Shown in pieces: positions 43,707 to 45,211 of a stretch of DNA of 45,211 nucleotides (its first letter is position 1; every line of letters starts with the position of its first letter). The stretch is taken from NCBI GenBank assembly GCA_002869605.1, contig PKUI01000038.1:1-45211 (forward strand), given 5' to 3'. The translations under genes were made by a program, and so were the position numbers. This stretch comes from Desulfuromonas sp. (lineage in GTDB: Bacteria; Desulfobacterota; Desulfuromonadia; Desulfuromonadales; SZUA-401). The notes under the pieces were generated by a model, which saw only the letters and a list, made by a program, of their open reading frames with translations, searched no databases and was not told the origin of the DNA.

Positions 43707-44633
43707 CTATTCCAGGCGCAGGTAGTAAACCTGGCCGCTTGTGCGCCCGATCTCTGCCGAGGCGAAGCGCACCGCATCGTTGATCGTACCCCGACTGCGC
43801 ACCCGAAAGTGGTCGCTGGTGACCTGCAGGTGGGGGCGTAATTCGCTGTACCAGACCTCGCTGCCGGAAATCTCCTGCAGTTGAGTTACATTGGTCAGCG
43901 GCTTCGCTCTGACCAGTTCCACCGTCTCACGCGCGTCACTCAGGGTCATGTTTTCACCCAGAGAGGCGAGCACCTCGGGTGTGACGGTGTTGATATTCAC
44001 CTTGCTACTCCCGTGCAACGTCACATGCGGCCGCAGCCGAGTGAGAAGCTCGGAACTGAAGCCCTTGACCTGTGCCAGCTCGTCCAAGGTGTAGAGCGGG
44101 CCGTTCTTACACAAATAAGAGGGCTCGAGAGACTGATAGTAGTCGCTCTCTGCCCCGTACGCCAGCGCGTCATCGTCCGGATCGAGCCAGTCGATCAGGG
44201 CCTCGCTCAGGGCGACCGGGTCTTCACCACCGAGGGTTTCGAACAGACGCTCGAAGCGGTCGCGAAAAAACGCGTCCGGGTTTCCCTGCGACGTCACCAG
44301 CCGGTTGACGTCGAGACGCCCGTCGAGATCGACAATACGGATACTAACCGCTCCCTCGTCAACCGGAAAATCGGACAGTCCCTGTGCCCACAGCTCGGTG
44401 AGGGCGTCGAAGCCATTGCTGTCCTCGCGCATAAACATCTGCCCGGCGACAATCCCCCCACGTGCGATGTACCCGGCCCGGGTGCGGTCACGGAAGGTTT
44501 CCGCGAGACGCAGATCGACCAGCGCCTCGTAAGAGAGTTCGATGACCATCGCCGAGAGCAGCGTCACTACCAGCAACACGAACAGCAGGGCCATGCCCCT
44601 TTCACCGCTGCGTCCCTTACCCCCCGCTGCCAC
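43707..44633 (-). CDS. gspK: Type II secretion minor pseudopilin GspK
   Basis: The 308-residue protein starts at GTG 44633, overlapping gspJ by 17 bp. The prepilin motif is RG-MALLFVLLVVTLLSAMVIE, which lacks the usual Glu5, as expected for GspK. The large globular domain contains IVDLDGRLDVNRLVTSQG, DWLDPDDDALAYGAESDYY with the calcium-site acidic residues, and KVNINTVTPEVLASL. GspK caps the pseudopilus tip. Confidence 0.93.
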   Translation of the reverse strand: MAAGGKGRSGERGMALLFVLLVVTLLSAMVIELSYEALVDLRLAETFRDRTRAGYIARGGIVAGQMFMREDSNGFDALTELWAQGLSDFPVDEGAVSIRIVDLDGRLDVNRLVTSQGNPDAFFRDRFERLFETLGGEDPVALSEALIDWLDPDDDALAYGAESDYYQSLEPSYLCKNGPLYTLDELAQVKGFSSELLTRLRPHVTLHGSSKVNINTVTPEVLASLGENMTLSDARETVELVRAKPLTNVTQLQEISGSEVWYSELRPHLQVTSDHFRVRSRGTINDAVRFASAEIGRTSGQVYYLRLE

Positions 44634-45211
44634 TGCTGATCTCCATCACCGTGCGAAACGGGGTCTTCTGCTCGCCGCTCCCTACCTCGAAGCCGACCTT
44701 GAGCAGTTGCGGGAGTTGCTGCGAAGCGTCGCTATCCCACTCTTTCTGCCAGCTCCCGTCAGCAAAGCAAAGCAGCTCGATGGCATCGAGTTCGTTCGCC
44801 AGCAGCTGCTCCTCCCCCCGCTCGTCACGTTCCTGCAGGGGGCGCTCGCGCCGCAGCAATTCGTACCCCTCGCCATCCTCTGCAACGCGCCACAGATAGG
44901 TAATCATCGCCGCGCCGCGGTCCCGGCCGCCGACCCCGGGGGAAGAGGCAAAGGTTGCAAACTCGAGGCTTTTTTCGGCGCCATCTTCGAGCCTGAAGTG
45001 CGCATAGGGGTGCCCCTTGCGATACAGCGCGCTGCCGACTTCCCGGGCCAGCCGATCGTAAAAGACCCGGCTGCTCAGGTAGTAAGTACTCTCTTCTCGA
45101 CTTTTCTCGCGCATGGTCCCGGCGTTGAGAAACACCCCCTGCACAATCACCAGCACCACCGCCCCGACCGCCAGCGCCACCAGTAGCTCGACCAGGGTCA
45201 GACCCTGCTGC
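44617..45211 (-). CDS. gspJ: Type II secretion minor pseudopilin GspJ (truncated at the right edge)
   Basis: The frame stays open to the window edge. The codons at 45180-45210 encode QGLTLVELLVA, the type IV prepilin motif with the G|L cleavage site and Glu5, so only the short leader and start are missing. The remaining sequence (about 190 residues) shows REKSREESTYYLSSRVFYDRLAREVGSALY and ends in GQKTPFRTVMEISSGSGG-like residues. This is the GspJ pattern, supported by position before gspK. Confidence 0.88.
   Translation of the reverse strand, partial: QQGLTLVELLVALAVGAVVLVIVQGVFLNAGTMREKSREESTYYLSSRVFYDRLAREVGSALYRKGHPYAHFRLEDGAEKSLEFATFASSPGVGGRDRGAAMITYLWRVAEDGEGYELLRRERPLQERDERGEEQLLANELDAIELLCFADGSWQKEWDSDASQQLPQLLKVGFEVGSGEQKTPFRTVMEISSGSGG

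Overview
The window reads as one ordinary, densely packed chromosomal segment of a GC-rich Gram-negative anaerobe. Several features point to Desulfuromonadia (the Geobacter/Desulfuromonas/Pelobacter side of the former Deltaproteobacteria). These are a Hya-type [NiFe]-hydrogenase operon in the order small subunit, large subunit, cytochrome b, protease; a CheC/CheD-type chemotaxis cluster; a PilZ-receiver protein; type II secretion genes; and a HesB-like gene with an in-frame UGA. The genus cannot be fixed from sequence reading alone. I saw no tRNA, rRNA, CRISPR array, insertion sequence, integrase or phage gene.

Layout. (1) 1-5.3 kb: a left-truncated U32/RlhA-like rRNA hydroxylase gene converges with a small minus-strand HesB-like gene that contains an in-frame TGA (probable selenocysteine) and a well-placed hairpin. 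Upstream of that gene lie an FHA-domain membrane protein and a secreted trypsin-like protease; a 77-residue orphan protein is divergent from them. (2) 5.4-7.2 kb: a Cache-domain chemoreceptor. (3) 7.3-12.6 kb: a minus-strand run of sugar nucleotidyltransferase, DUF445, DUF815 ATPase, AI-2E-type permease and a receiver-PilZ protein. (4) 12.7-17.8 kb: hslO converging with yajQ-rimO-apbE-NusG_II-Gx transporter-lipoprotein, the last four resembling an extracytoplasmic flavin-transfer/redox module. (5) 17.9-28.2 kb: lon-thiL-cheR-mcp-cheW-cheY-cheA-cheC-cheD-lolA, nearly all overlapping or closely spaced. (6) 28.3-33.3 kb: otsB-otsA trehalose synthesis, an NRDE protein, and pckA with its own terminator. 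(7) 33.3-37.9 kb: the hydrogenase operon with a downstream lipoprotein cytochrome c and a strong sigma70-like promoter. (8) 38.1-40.9 kb: archease-rtcB RNA-repair pair and an NDUFA9-like reductase, preceded by an 11-codon upstream ORF. (9) 40.9-45.2 kb: gspJ-K-L-M-N, with gspJ running off the right edge.

The signals most worth follow-up are the selenocysteine HesB-like gene (absent from any conventional ORF call because of its TGA), the Cys-to-Asp change at the proximal Fe-S cluster of the hydrogenase small subunit, the ApbE/NusG_II/Gx module without a visible flavin acceptor, the receiver domain that lacks its conserved Thr/Ser and Lys while keeping an intact c-di-GMP-binding PilZ motif, and the overlapping uORF in front of archease.
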